Shown here piece after piece: positions 8,853 to 16,634 of a stretch of DNA of 64,000 nucleotides. Below the pieces are notes generated by a model that was not told the DNA's origin, made no database searches, and was given only the letters and a program-made list of their open reading frames with translations. The stretch is from assembly GCF_018598175.1 (NCBI RefSeq), contig NZ_JAHESE010000006.1:62001-126000 (forward strand). Reading direction: 5' to 3'. The translations under genes and the position numbers were made by a program. The DNA is from Dawidia cretensis (GTDB lineage Bacteria; Bacteroidota; Bacteroidia; Cytophagales; Cyclobacteriaceae). Position 1 is the stretch's first letter. Each line of letters starts with the position of its first letter.

Positions 8853-8867
8853 CCAAATGCAGTGCCA
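8853..8867 (-). promoter_or_regulatory. Candidate sigma-54 (-24/-12) promoter of the permease gene
   Basis: The minus strand reads TGGCAC-N5-TTGG. Against the RpoN consensus TGGCACG-N4-TTGC, the -24 element is perfect and the spacing correct, while the -12 element has G in place of the key C. The implied start site would be near 8841, about 20 nt upstream of the permease ATG at 8822. The neighbouring NtrC-family activator makes it plausible; the -12 mismatch keeps confidence moderate. Confidence 0.45.
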
Positions 8868-8929
8868 TACTTATAATTATCTATTTTTCAATGCATTACA
8901 ATTAATACCATTCAATATTATGCAGTCAA

Positions 8930-8949
8930 GTGTATCGATTTCGATACAC
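8930..8949. promoter_or_regulatory. Perfect palindrome, candidate enhancer (UAS) for the NtrC-type regulator
   Basis: GTGTATCGA-TT-TCGATACAC: two perfect 9-bp arms around a 2-bp spacer, with an extra half-site CGATACA at 8964-8970. It lies about 65-95 bp upstream of the candidate -24/-12 promoter, the usual distance for an enhancer bound by an NtrC-family dimer. It lies just upstream of the regulator's own promoter, so autoregulation is also possible. Confidence 0.6.
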
Positions 8950-8952
8950 CCG

Positions 8953-8985
8953 TTTGTTTGTTTACGATACAATTCTCTACCTTTC
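8953..8985 (+). promoter_or_regulatory. Candidate housekeeping promoter of the NtrC-type regulator
   Basis: Bacteroidota primary promoters have TTTG near -33 and TAnnTTTG near -7. Here TTTG at 8953-8956 (and again at 8957-8960) is followed by TACCTTTC at 8978-8985, 21 or 17 bp later. One base differs from the -7 consensus. Transcription would start near 8992, a few bases before the ATG at 9005. Confidence 0.45.
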
Positions 8986-9004
8986 TCCGCATAAAAAGAC
9001 GCAT

Positions 9005-10369
9005 ATGACCACGGCTTCGATATTGATTGTCGACGATGAACAGGATATCCTGGACACCGCCCGGATGTTCTTAAAGCAGGAGCTCAGCACCGTGCACATC
9101 GAAGACGATCCCACGCAACTGCCGGCGCGGATGAAGGCGACGGACTATGACGTGATCCTGCTCGACATGAACTTCACGCGCGGCGTGAACGACGGCGAAG
9201 AAGGATTTTATTGGCTCGGCGAAATCTTACGTCTCGACCCACAGGCCGTTGTCATTCTCATCACAGCCTACGGCGAAGTAGACCTGGCCGTAAAGGCGAT
9301 GAAGAACGGCGCGACGGACTTTGTGCTCAAGCCGTGGAAGAATCAAAAGCTACTGGGCACCATCCTCTCCGCCTTGCAACTGCGCAACTCAAAGAAAGAA
9401 GTCGTGCGGTTGAAAGCGACGCAGGAGAAGCTCAGCGGCGACCTCGATCAGCACTATCATGAGTTTGTCGGCACGTCACCCGCCATACAGCGTGTGCAAG
9501 AGCTCATCACACGTGTGGCGTCTACCGATGCCGATGTGTTGATTCTCGGCGAGAACGGTACGGGCAAGGAATTGGTGGCGCGGGCCATTCACCGGCAGTC
9601 GGCACGACGTGACCATGTGTTTATCAGCGTCGACCTCGGGGCCCTTAGCGAGACCCTTTTTGAAAGCGAGCTGTTCGGACACGTGAAGGGCGCCTTTACG
9701 GATGCACGCCACGACAAGGCGGGACGCTTTGAAATCGCTGCAGGCGGTACAATATTTCTCGATGAGATTGGCAACCTATCGCCCGCCTTGCAGGCCAAGT
9801 TGCTGACGGTACTGCAACACCGGCGTATACAGCGGGTCGGTTCGGCGAAAGAAGTTGCTGTAGACTTCCGGTTAATCTGTGCTACCAACATGCCGCTGCA
9901 CGAGATGGTTTTCGACAAGAAGTTCCGACAGGATCTGCTTTATCGCATCAACACGGTAGAGATACGTGTACCGTCGCTGCGCGAGCGGGCCGATGATATT
10001 CCTTTATTGGCTGAGCACTTCCTGGCGCGCTATGCCCAGAAGTATAAACGCCCTGGCATGAAGCTCGACAAGGCGGTGTTAAGCCGCTTGAAGAAGTATG
10101 CCTGGCCCGGCAACATTCGCGAGTTGGAACACGCCGTGGAGCGGGCGATCATTTTGACAGAAGGAAAAGTTATTGTGTCCGAAGGATTACTCACGGGCGG
10201 CGGACCGCGCCAGCCGGTTACCGCTCCCCCACAGACACTGGATGAAATGGAGAAGTTGTTTATTCAACAAGCCCTGGCCAACCACCAGGGCAATGTGAGT
10301 ACTACGGCCCGGACACTGGGCCTTACCCGTACAGCACTTTACCGCAGAATGAAACGCCATGGCATTTAA
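9005..10369 (+). CDS. Sigma-54-dependent response regulator (NtrC family)
   Basis: A 454-residue enhancer-binding activator. From the ATG at 9005 it has a receiver domain (about 1-120; DDEQD, phospho-acceptor in VILLDMNF, K in VLKPWKN), an AAA+ domain (about 150-380; Walker A GENGTGKE, the sigma-54 contact loop GAFTDA, a variant of GAFTGA, Walker B GGTIFLDEIG, arginine finger region FRQDLLYRIN) and a Fis-type HTH at the end (NVSTTARTLGLTRTALYRRMKRHGI). An in-frame start at 8930 lies inside the palindrome and is rejected. The stop overlaps the kinase gene by 11 bp. The target is probably the divergent permease. Confidence 0.94.
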   Translation: MTTASILIVDDEQDILDTARMFLKQELSTVHIEDDPTQLPARMKATDYDVILLDMNFTRGVNDGEEGFYWLGEILRLDPQAVVILITAYGEVDLAVKAMKNGATDFVLKPWKNQKLLGTILSALQLRNSKKEVVRLKATQEKLSGDLDQHYHEFVGTSPAIQRVQELITRVASTDADVLILGENGTGKELVARAIHRQSARRDHVFISVDLGALSETLFESELFGHVKGAFTDARHDKAGRFEIAAGGTIFLDEIGNLSPALQAKLLTVLQHRRIQRVGSAKEVAVDFRLICATNMPLHEMVFDKKFRQDLLYRINTVEIRVPSLRERADDIPLLAEHFLARYAQKYKRPGMKLDKAVLSRLKKYAWPGNIRELEHAVERAIILTEGKVIVSEGLLTGGGPRQPVTAPPQTLDEMEKLFIQQALANHQGNVSTTARTLGLTRTALYRRMKRHGI

Positions 10370-11723
10370 TCAAAACTTTACCGTACAGGTGGTCGTGCGT
10401 ACCGCGTTGCTGCTCGCGACCATGGTAGCCTTTGCCTGGTTGTTACAACATCCCGATCTAAGGGTTAACCAGCTTACGGTCGGGCTGCTGGTGGTGCTGC
10501 AAACCGGCGGGTTGATTTGGTATGTACAGAAGACCAACCGCGCGCTGGAGCGTTTCTTCCTGGGCATCCGCCACGGCGACTTTACCATGACTTTTCAACA
10601 GACCTCGGGCGGCCGCGGCTTCCAGAGCCTGGAAGCCAGCATGCAGCAAGTGCTGGAGGGGTACCAGCAGGTAAAAATCGAGAAGGAAGCGCAGTATCAT
10701 TTTCTGCAGATGCTTGTCGGGCAATTGCCCATCGGCATCCTGACATTCGCCGGCGACGAATTGGTACTCATGAATCAAACGGCCGCCAGCTTGTTACACG
10801 CGGATGACACCCGTGATTGGAAGCGCTTGCAGGCACAGCACCCCCGCCTGGTCCAGGCACTCGAAAACCTGGGCGACCACGGGCGTACGTTATTAGCGCC
10901 CGAACAAGACAGCGGCACGGGGCACCTCACGGTGGCGGTGAGCACTACTGTCATCCTGGGCAAGCCGCACCGGCTGATCAGCTTGCAAGACATTCGCACA
11001 GAGATCGAGCAGCAGGAGATTGAAGCCTGGCACAAGCTGATCCGGATCCTTACACACGAGATCATGAACTCCGTTACGCCCATCGCGTCGCTCACCGAGA
11101 CATTACAGGCCATGCTGACCGATGCCCAGGGCCATCCCAAACCCTACGCTGCCGTGACGGCCGACAACCTGGACGATATACGCTTCTCGCTTAATACCAT
11201 TCACAAGCGAAGCGAGGGACTGCTGGGCTTTGTCGACAAGTATCGCACGTTGTCGCGTGTGCCGCGGCCGGCGATGGGTGCCATTCAACTCCGGTTGTTC
11301 CTGGAACAGCTGACTACGCTCCTCGCGCCTGACTTACAACGACAGGATATTACACTCACTACATCTGTAGAAGACGCGGCATTGACGATTACCGGGGATG
11401 CGGCGCTTATTGAACAGGTCATTATCAACCTGGTGACTAATAGTACATATGCGTTGCAGGCGACGCAGCAGAAACGCATTTCGATTTGTGCGTATGCGGG
11501 CGAGCGACATGTCATTATAGAAGTGACAGATAATGGTAAGGGTATACCGGCTAAAGAGATCAATGACATTTTTATTCCTTTCTTCTCGACACGAAAGGAA
11601 GGAATGGGGATTGGATTGAGTTTGTCCAAGCAGATTATGAGCCTGCATGGCGGAAGTATGCGGGTACAGTCGGCTGTTGGAGCGGGGGCTACGTTCTTAT
11701 TATACTTCAAGAAACAATCTTAA
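10359..11723 (+). CDS. Sensor histidine kinase, NtrB/AtoS-like
   Basis: A 454-residue kinase, partner of the NtrC-type regulator, from overlapping ATG at 10359. Two membrane segments come first (about 12-30 and 38-55) with almost no periplasmic loop, so the signal is probably sensed in the membrane or cytoplasm. A linker and PAS-like domain (about 100-200) follow, then the kinase core. The phospho-acceptor His lies in RILTHEIMNSVTPIASL, the N box is IINLVTNSTYAL, and the G boxes are DNGKGIP and GMGIGLSLSKQI, all intact. Downstream lies a long inverted repeat. Confidence 0.93.
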   Translation: MAFNQNFTVQVVVRTALLLATMVAFAWLLQHPDLRVNQLTVGLLVVLQTGGLIWYVQKTNRALERFFLGIRHGDFTMTFQQTSGGRGFQSLEASMQQVLEGYQQVKIEKEAQYHFLQMLVGQLPIGILTFAGDELVLMNQTAASLLHADDTRDWKRLQAQHPRLVQALENLGDHGRTLLAPEQDSGTGHLTVAVSTTVILGKPHRLISLQDIRTEIEQQEIEAWHKLIRILTHEIMNSVTPIASLTETLQAMLTDAQGHPKPYAAVTADNLDDIRFSLNTIHKRSEGLLGFVDKYRTLSRVPRPAMGAIQLRLFLEQLTTLLAPDLQRQDITLTTSVEDAALTITGDAALIEQVIINLVTNSTYALQATQQKRISICAYAGERHVIIEVTDNGKGIPAKEINDIFIPFFSTRKEGMGIGLSLSKQIMSLHGGSMRVQSAVGAGATFLLYFKKQS

Positions 11724-11730
11724 CGCGAGG

Positions 11731-11860
11731 CTGGCGCAAGAGTAAGCGCGCAGCGCGGCTCTTGTGCCTGAACCTGCCGCCTCGGCAGTCCAAGACTGCC
11801 GACAGTTTCAGGCACAAGTTCCGCACCTCTGCTAACGCTAGGTGCTAAAACTTGCGCCAG
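11731..11860. repeat. Nested inverted repeat with cloverleaf folding potential
   Basis: An outer 10-bp perfect stem CTGGCGCAAG (11731-11740) / CTTGCGCCAG (11851-11860) encloses three hairpins: AAGAG...CTCTT (about 11738-11763), CTTGTGCCTGAA (11761-11772) with TTCAGGCACAAG (11807-11818) that itself encloses CGGCAGTC/GACTGCCG (11783-11801), and GCACCT...AGGTGC (about 11823-11845). It fills the gap between two convergent genes. Blocks of it recur in the same order at 60641-60708 and in part at 51202-51211, so it belongs to a dispersed intergenic repeat family. Confidence 0.8.
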
Positions 11861-11888
11861 CAATCTCCTACATATTACCTCTGCTCCA

Positions 11889-12611
11889 TTACTGCAACAC
11901 GTTGTCGCGGTGCAGTACTTTGAGCGTGCTGTTTTTATAGTTCCTGCCTATGGGGATTTCCAGCCCTCCTACCCGTACCGAGTGTACGGTGAACGACGAG
12001 ACGTGATCGCAGGCTACGATGAACGACCGGTGTATCCGCACGAATTTACTCTCGGGCAGCTTCTGTTCCAGGTAACTGATCTTCTGATACGTGATGATCT
12101 GCCGTTGCTCCGTTTTAATACGGACATAATCGCGCAAGCTCTCAATATAAAGTATATCTTTTAGAAATACCTTGATCATTTCGCGATCTTCTTTTACATA
12201 GATATACGCACCGTCAAAAGATTGCACGCTAGGCAATACCTCCTCAATTTGGGTGATCGGTTGGCGAAGCTGATATATTTTGCTGATGCTGCGTAAAAAG
12301 CGGTCGAAGGAGATCGGCTTTAGCAGGTAGTCTACCACGTCGAGGTCGTATGCTTCAAAGGCGTATTCGCGGTAGGCGGTGGTGAGGATGACGCGGGGGC
12401 GCTGCTTGAGCGACCTGAGCAATTCGATGCCGGTAATCTGGGGCATCTGTATGTCCAGGAAGATGAGGTCGACGGGCCGGTTCTGGATCACCGTGAAGGC
12501 GTCGATGGAGTTCTCGGCGCTTTTTACCAGGGTCAGGCCGTTTACGCCGGCAATGTACCGCTCCAGCAACTGCCGGGCCAGGGGTTCGTCATCCACGATA
12601 AGACATTTCAT
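11889..12611 (-). CDS. LytTR-family response regulator
   Basis: A 240-residue regulator: receiver domain (about 1-120; DDEPLAR, Asp in LIFLDIQMPQITGIE, Thr in ILTTAY, Lys in YLLKPISFDRF) and C-terminal LytTR DNA-binding domain (about 140-238; IKVFLKDILYIESLRDYVRI, then KFVRIHRSFIV and IPIGRNYK). The gene start overlaps the end of the kinase gene by 23 bp, so the pair is co-translated. LytTR regulators in this phylum often control exported proteins or neighbouring transporters; no target is evident here. Confidence 0.95.
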   Translation of the reverse strand: MKCLIVDDEPLARQLLERYIAGVNGLTLVKSAENSIDAFTVIQNRPVDLIFLDIQMPQITGIELLRSLKQRPRVILTTAYREYAFEAYDLDVVDYLLKPISFDRFLRSISKIYQLRQPITQIEEVLPSVQSFDGAYIYVKEDREMIKVFLKDILYIESLRDYVRIKTEQRQIITYQKISYLEQKLPESKFVRIHRSFIVACDHVSSFTVHSVRVGGLEIPIGRNYKNSTLKVLHRDNVLQ

Positions 12612-13734
12612 ACGCTTCGGGGCTAGGGTTCATTTCTGTGTGGGCATTTTCTTCGATGGCCAATCGCAATACGACTAAGTAGGAGTCTTCTTCGTCCAGT
12701 ACATCGAGGTGGTAACGGCCGGGGTACATCAGGTCGAGTCTTTTTTTCAGGTTGTCCAGGCCAAAGCCCGAATGAAGGTTCGAGCGATAGGGTCGCTCGC
12801 TTTCCGGGGGCTTGCTGTTCTCCACTTTGATAATCAGCACGCCCTCGCGGAAACCAATATCAATGCGAATCCACGCACCTGCCAGTTGGTGGCTGACGCC
12901 GTGCTTGAATCCATTTTCGACAAAGGGTAGCAGCACGAGCGGTGCGACCTGTAAGTGGCCCACGTCATCATATACATTAAAGGCTACTTCCAGGCGGGCG
13001 TCATAGCGGATCTGTTCGAGCGCAATATAGTTGCGGATATAGTGGATCTCGCGCTCCAGCGGCACTTCGGCGTGATTGCCTTCGTAGAGCATGTAGCTCA
13101 TGAGGTTGGACAGCTTATAGACGATCTCCGGCGTCTTCTCGGATTGCTGGAGTGCCAGCACATATAAGTTATTCAGTGTATTAAAAAGAAAGTGTGGATT
13201 GATCTGTGACTTGAGCAGCTTAAGCTCGGCCTCAAGCATTTCTTTTTGTAATTGCTGCTTGACGTCCTCAAGCGCTCTGGTGGCCTGCTCGTGTCGATAC
13301 CATTGTCGCACCAGGTGAAAAGATGCGAGGATTCCCACCACCGAATAAATGGAGAAGATGGTGATCAGGATCTTGGGTGTAAAAAAGACGCCCACACCGA
13401 GCGCTTCGGGATAATACATGGGGTAAATGACATAGTACCCCACCACGCGGGAGATGATGCCGAACACCGTCATCGACAACAGCAGCAAAAAGAGGAAGCC
13501 GGCATACCGGCGCTGAATGAAGAAGCGATCGATCAGCACGTAAAGGGTATAATATGCTGCGACGAGCTTGACGGGCAGATCAATCAGGGAGCAGACCAGG
13601 CGCCTGCTGTAGTCGCCATCGACCCGGCCCCACACAATGCCCTCGTAAAAGACGTAGGCCATCCAGAAGATCACGTGCAGCCAAATGCGGTAGCGATCTT
13701 GCCGGAGGTCAAAAAAGGACATTTTTCTATCCAT
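12589..13734 (-). CDS. LytS/YehU-type sensor histidine kinase
   Basis: A 381-residue membrane kinase, partner of the LytTR regulator. Four hydrophobic segments occupy about residues 15-140, followed by a coiled linker, the His_kinase domain with the phospho-acceptor in LKSQINPHFLFNTLNNLY, and a HATPase-like end (VLLPFVENGFKHGV, then GFGLDNLKKRLDLMYPG). The conserved QINPHFLFN block is intact. The start is the ATG at 13734; a second Met four residues on is equally possible. Confidence 0.93.
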   Translation of the reverse strand: MDRKMSFFDLRQDRYRIWLHVIFWMAYVFYEGIVWGRVDGDYSRRLVCSLIDLPVKLVAAYYTLYVLIDRFFIQRRYAGFLFLLLLSMTVFGIISRVVGYYVIYPMYYPEALGVGVFFTPKILITIFSIYSVVGILASFHLVRQWYRHEQATRALEDVKQQLQKEMLEAELKLLKSQINPHFLFNTLNNLYVLALQQSEKTPEIVYKLSNLMSYMLYEGNHAEVPLEREIHYIRNYIALEQIRYDARLEVAFNVYDDVGHLQVAPLVLLPFVENGFKHGVSHQLAGAWIRIDIGFREGVLIIKVENSKPPESERPYRSNLHSGFGLDNLKKRLDLMYPGRYHLDVLDEEDSYLVVLRLAIEENAHTEMNPSPEAYEMSYRG

Positions 13735-13969
13735 GGCAGGCTGGGTCTCTCAGCATATACTGTGAATGTCTGAAATAGGTTATAGAACTGCATTCTTTTT
13801 AGACGAACGACACAACAGGCCGTACAAACGACTTTCATCGGCCGTTGCGGGCTTTGGTGCGGTACAGGCGGTATGTAACGCCGTCTCTGTAACCTTAGTC
13901 TAATAGGCCGGTACTGTAAGAAACCCGTTGCCTTTCTTCGCAGTACAATCGCTCATAAACAAACTGTGT

Positions 13970-14581
13970 ATGGCATCGACTCATTACTTTCATGATTCCA
14001 GCAAATGGCTCGCGGGGCTAATGCTGATGGTATCTATCCTCGCAAGCTGTGCACCGCAACATACGAGTGTTGCCCGGAAGGAAGAGCAGTATGTTTCTTT
14101 TCGCATGGTCAACCGCATACCGGTGGTGAACGGCCGCATCAATGGCAAGTCTGCCTGGTTTATTATCGATACAGGCGCTTCTGTGTCGGTGTTGAACGCA
14201 GCCGAAGCCCGGTACTTTGGTTTTCATGTAGCCAATACGGTATATCACGAAGCGCGCTCGATCAATGGCCTGGGAGGACGCAGCAACATCTACGACGTGT
14301 CGGGATGTGACCTCGAAATCGGGCAACTGCCGCTGAAGTATATCGCCTGGCAAGGTCAGGATATGCACGCACTGTTCCGGGCGATACACGATAACGAAGA
14401 GATTCGCATTGCCGGCATCATCGGTTCAGATGTATTGTCGAAGTATCGCATCAGCATTCACTACAACAAGCTCGCCTTGTCTTACCGGCCGCCACGCCAC
14501 GTTGTCCCTGTGCCCATGACAACCGATACCCTTTCGATCGCGCCGGCGCTGACATCACTCATCACACCCCACCTGCCATGA
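13970..14581 (+). CDS. Retropepsin-like aspartyl protease lipoprotein
   Basis: A 203-residue protein. The ATG at 13970 gives a lipoprotein signal (LAGLMLMVSILASC, lipid-modified Cys in LASC), so it should sit in the periplasm or outer membrane. The core has the single aspartic-protease triad of retropepsin-like enzymes, AWFIIDTGASVSVLN, and a later IAGIIGSDVLSKYRISIHY block typical of the flap/psi-loop half. One active-site motif means it must dimerise. An upstream TTG at 13928 adds 14 residues and is less likely. Its stop overlaps the next ATG in an ATGA. Confidence 0.8.
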   Translation: MASTHYFHDSSKWLAGLMLMVSILASCAPQHTSVARKEEQYVSFRMVNRIPVVNGRINGKSAWFIIDTGASVSVLNAAEARYFGFHVANTVYHEARSINGLGGRSNIYDVSGCDLEIGQLPLKYIAWQGQDMHALFRAIHDNEEIRIAGIIGSDVLSKYRISIHYNKLALSYRPPRHVVPVPMTTDTLSIAPALTSLITPHLP

Positions 14582-14784
14582 GCGCGACACGTGATACTGG
14601 CTCGAAACACATGACGGACACGCTGGAGCAAAAGCTGCTGAAAAAGAAGGCTCAGCTTCGCCTGGCACAGGCACGGCTCAAGGCGGCCCGGCAGAAGCTC
14701 AAGAAGTTGAAGGCGATTGTGTTTTACCAACGGCAGCGTATCCTGGAACTATACCGCGAAAAAACCACTACCGACGAGAAATAG
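14578..14784 (+). CDS. Small basic coiled-coil protein
   Basis: A 68-residue protein of unknown function, about one quarter Lys/Arg. It is almost wholly helical: LEQKLLKKKAQLRLAQARLKAARQKLKKLK shows a clear heptad pattern and a strongly basic face. It overlaps the protease gene by 4 bp (ATGA), suggesting coupled translation. It has no signal peptide. It may bind nucleic acid or a partner helix. A later in-frame Met (MTDTLEQ, about 14611) could be the real start. Confidence 0.5.
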   Translation: MSATRDTGSKHMTDTLEQKLLKKKAQLRLAQARLKAARQKLKKLKAIVFYQRQRILELYREKTTTDEK

Positions 14785-14853
14785 GGGTTGCAGCCCGGAG
14801 AGCAGGTTGGATATTTGAACATAATTTCCCGTTCTTTACGCCAACCTGAAACT

Positions 14854-16281
14854 ATGGCACAACCATCTTCCTCACAAGGACAGCTCGTCCGCTCGCTTGG
14901 GCTCTTTTCTGCCTTCATCCTGACCGTAAGCTCTGTTATCGGCTCGGGCGTATATAAAAAGGTAGCACCCATGGCCGCCGAGCTACACTCGGCGGACCTT
15001 GTTCTGATGGCCTGGATCCTGGCAGGTCTCATTACACTGTGTGGTGCCCTTAGCAACGCAGAGGTTGCCGGTCTGCTGGCCGACTCCGGCGGTGAGTTTG
15101 TATACTTCCGTAAGTTATACAATCGCTTCTTTGCGTTCCTTTTTGGGTGGACCACCTTTACCGTGATTCGCTCAGCGGCGGTGGCGTCCATTGCCTATGT
15201 CTTTTCGCAATCGTTTAATGCCCTGGTACCGCTGCCCGTACTGCCGGCCGAGTGGGCCACGATTTCAATTGGTGGCGTCTTTACCCCCTTCGATAACTTT
15301 GGTGTGAAAGTGCTGACCGTCGCGCTGATCATGGCGCTGTCGTACAATAACTATATCGGATTGAAGTTTGGCGAAGGTCTGAGCAAAGCCGTACTGATCA
15401 TTGTAGTGTTCAGTATCGTCATGATCGTCATTCTCGGACTTACCATGGGTGGTGGCAGCCTGGAGACCTTCCAGACGCCTTCTATCAACTTTCAACCGCG
15501 GTCGTGGCTGAGCGCATCCTTTATTCAAAGTATGTTCGCGGCGTTACTCGGTGCCTTCTGGGCATACGAAGGATGGAGCGCTACGGGCTACATCGGCGGG
15601 GAAATCAAGAATCCCAACCGTAACCTGCCGCTGGCACTCGTCTCCGGGGTAATGTTTGTGATGGTGGTATACCTGTGCATCAACTTTACCTACCTGTACA
15701 TCCTGCCGGTGGATCAGATCATCGCTTCCAAAACTTCACAGAACACGATTGCCGCCGTCGCGGTAGTGCGTCACTTCCTCGGTGAGCAAGGTGCATTCTT
15801 TATTGCTATCCTTATTTTGCTGACAACGTTTGGTTGTACCAACACCACGCTGTTGGGTCCGCCACGGTTGTATTACGCGATGGCCAAAGATGGCATGTTC
15901 TTTAAGGCCGCGTCGTATATTCACCCAAAGTATAATACACCGTCCAAGGCTATTTGGATCCAGGCCGTATGGTCATCCATCCTGGTGTTTTCCGGCAGCT
16001 TCGACCAGCTGACCGATATGCTCATCTTCGCAGCCTTTATCTTTTATGGTGCCACCACGCTGGGTGTATTTGTGCTGCGCCGCAAGATGCCGGATGTACC
16101 ACGCCCTTACAAAGCATGGGGATATCCCGTTGTACCGGCCATCTTTATACTTTTCTGTATCGCGTTAATTGTTGTCACACTTATCGGTAAGCCACGCGAG
16201 GCGCTGATCGGGTTGGCCCTGATGTGCAGCGGGTTGCCCTTCTATTGGTATTGGAGTCGTCAGGAAAGGAAACAGGCCTAA
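14854..16281 (+). CDS. APC-family amino acid permease
   Basis: A 475-residue inner-membrane transporter with about 12 hydrophobic segments. TM1 carries the APC signature SAFILTVSSVIGSGVYKKVAP with the unwound GSG. The block ADSGGEFVYFRKLYN is typical of the LAT/SteT-like branch (exchangers of neutral or aromatic amino acids), and FWAYEGWSATGYIGGEIKNPNRNLP of TM6 is clear. The ATG at 14854 directly precedes this; an in-frame TTG at 14788 lies 4 nt after the previous stop and is less convincing. Substrate cannot be fixed from sequence. Confidence 0.92.
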   Translation: MAQPSSSQGQLVRSLGLFSAFILTVSSVIGSGVYKKVAPMAAELHSADLVLMAWILAGLITLCGALSNAEVAGLLADSGGEFVYFRKLYNRFFAFLFGWTTFTVIRSAAVASIAYVFSQSFNALVPLPVLPAEWATISIGGVFTPFDNFGVKVLTVALIMALSYNNYIGLKFGEGLSKAVLIIVVFSIVMIVILGLTMGGGSLETFQTPSINFQPRSWLSASFIQSMFAALLGAFWAYEGWSATGYIGGEIKNPNRNLPLALVSGVMFVMVVYLCINFTYLYILPVDQIIASKTSQNTIAAVAVVRHFLGEQGAFFIAILILLTTFGCTNTTLLGPPRLYYAMAKDGMFFKAASYIHPKYNTPSKAIWIQAVWSSILVFSGSFDQLTDMLIFAAFIFYGATTLGVFVLRRKMPDVPRPYKAWGYPVVPAIFILFCIALIVVTLIGKPREALIGLALMCSGLPFYWYWSRQERKQA

Positions 16282-16448
16282 AAAACAGAAAGGTGCCTTT
16301 CGACACCCTTTCTATTAACCTAGAGACCTAAACCAACTACGACATATAAGACAGAATATTTTAATACGTGTTTGATATGTCAAAGGTACTACGTCATGCA
16401 GGGGAAGGGTAAGAGGAGAAGTACCCATGCTAAAGGGGAAAATCACCC

Positions 16449-16480
16449 TTGAAGCCAAGCGGCTACATTCGCCATCTTTG
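16449..16480 (+). promoter_or_regulatory. Candidate promoter of small RNA
   Basis: TTG (16449-16451) is followed 21 bp later by CATCTTTG (16473-16480), one base off the Bacteroidota -7 element TAnnTTTG. It faces a short non-coding stretch ended by a strong terminator. Confidence 0.4.
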
Positions 16481-16486
16481 TAACAC

Positions 16487-16566
16487 GCAAAGAGAATCCC
16501 TCTCTCGAAAGCACAGGCCAAGGATTTTGCAAACCCCACAGTTGCAAATCTTTGGCCTCGTTTTTT
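16487..16566 (+). ncRNA. Candidate small RNA of about 80 nt
   Basis: Predicted from a promoter-like element at 16449-16480, a small hairpin AGAGA/TCTCT (16490-16504) and a strong intrinsic terminator whose T run ends at 16566. No convincing reading frame lies within. It matches no RNA family I recognise. The unit could instead be a late terminator for the permease transcript with a coincidental -7 match. Confidence 0.35.
16516..16566 (+). terminator. Strong intrinsic terminator
   Basis: GGCCAAGGATTTTGCAA (16516-16532) pairs with TTGCAAATCTTTGGCC (16542-16557), about 16 bp with one bulge and one mismatch, then TCG and six T. It would stop rightward transcription before the convergent regulator gene at 16635. 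Confidence 0.8.
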
Positions 16567-16634
16567 ATAGGGATGACCAGGAGGAAAGATGTGCCGGCAC
16601 AGCAGCTTTGCTGGCAAGAGCCCGGCGTACAGTA

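Larger units (their letters stand above)
16282..16634. other. Intergenic region with small-RNA-like unit
   Basis: Between the permease and the convergent NarL-type regulator. The first part has a hairpin AGAAAGG/CCTTTCT just after the permease stop (about 16287-16313) without a T run. The middle holds the promoter-hairpin-terminator unit listed separately. The last part has a CCGGC-type inverted repeat (about 16591-16623). A possible 100-codon minus-strand frame lacks any family resemblance and was not called. Confidence 0.5.

Noticed and set aside
11731-11860. tRNA gene
   Set aside because: The cloverleaf-like fold lacks the T-loop and D-loop consensus bases and a plausible anticodon arm, and the outer stem is too long.
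16315-16617. 100-codon minus frame between permease and regulator
   Set aside because: No start context, no family resemblance, and it overlaps a strong plus-strand terminator and sRNA-like unit.
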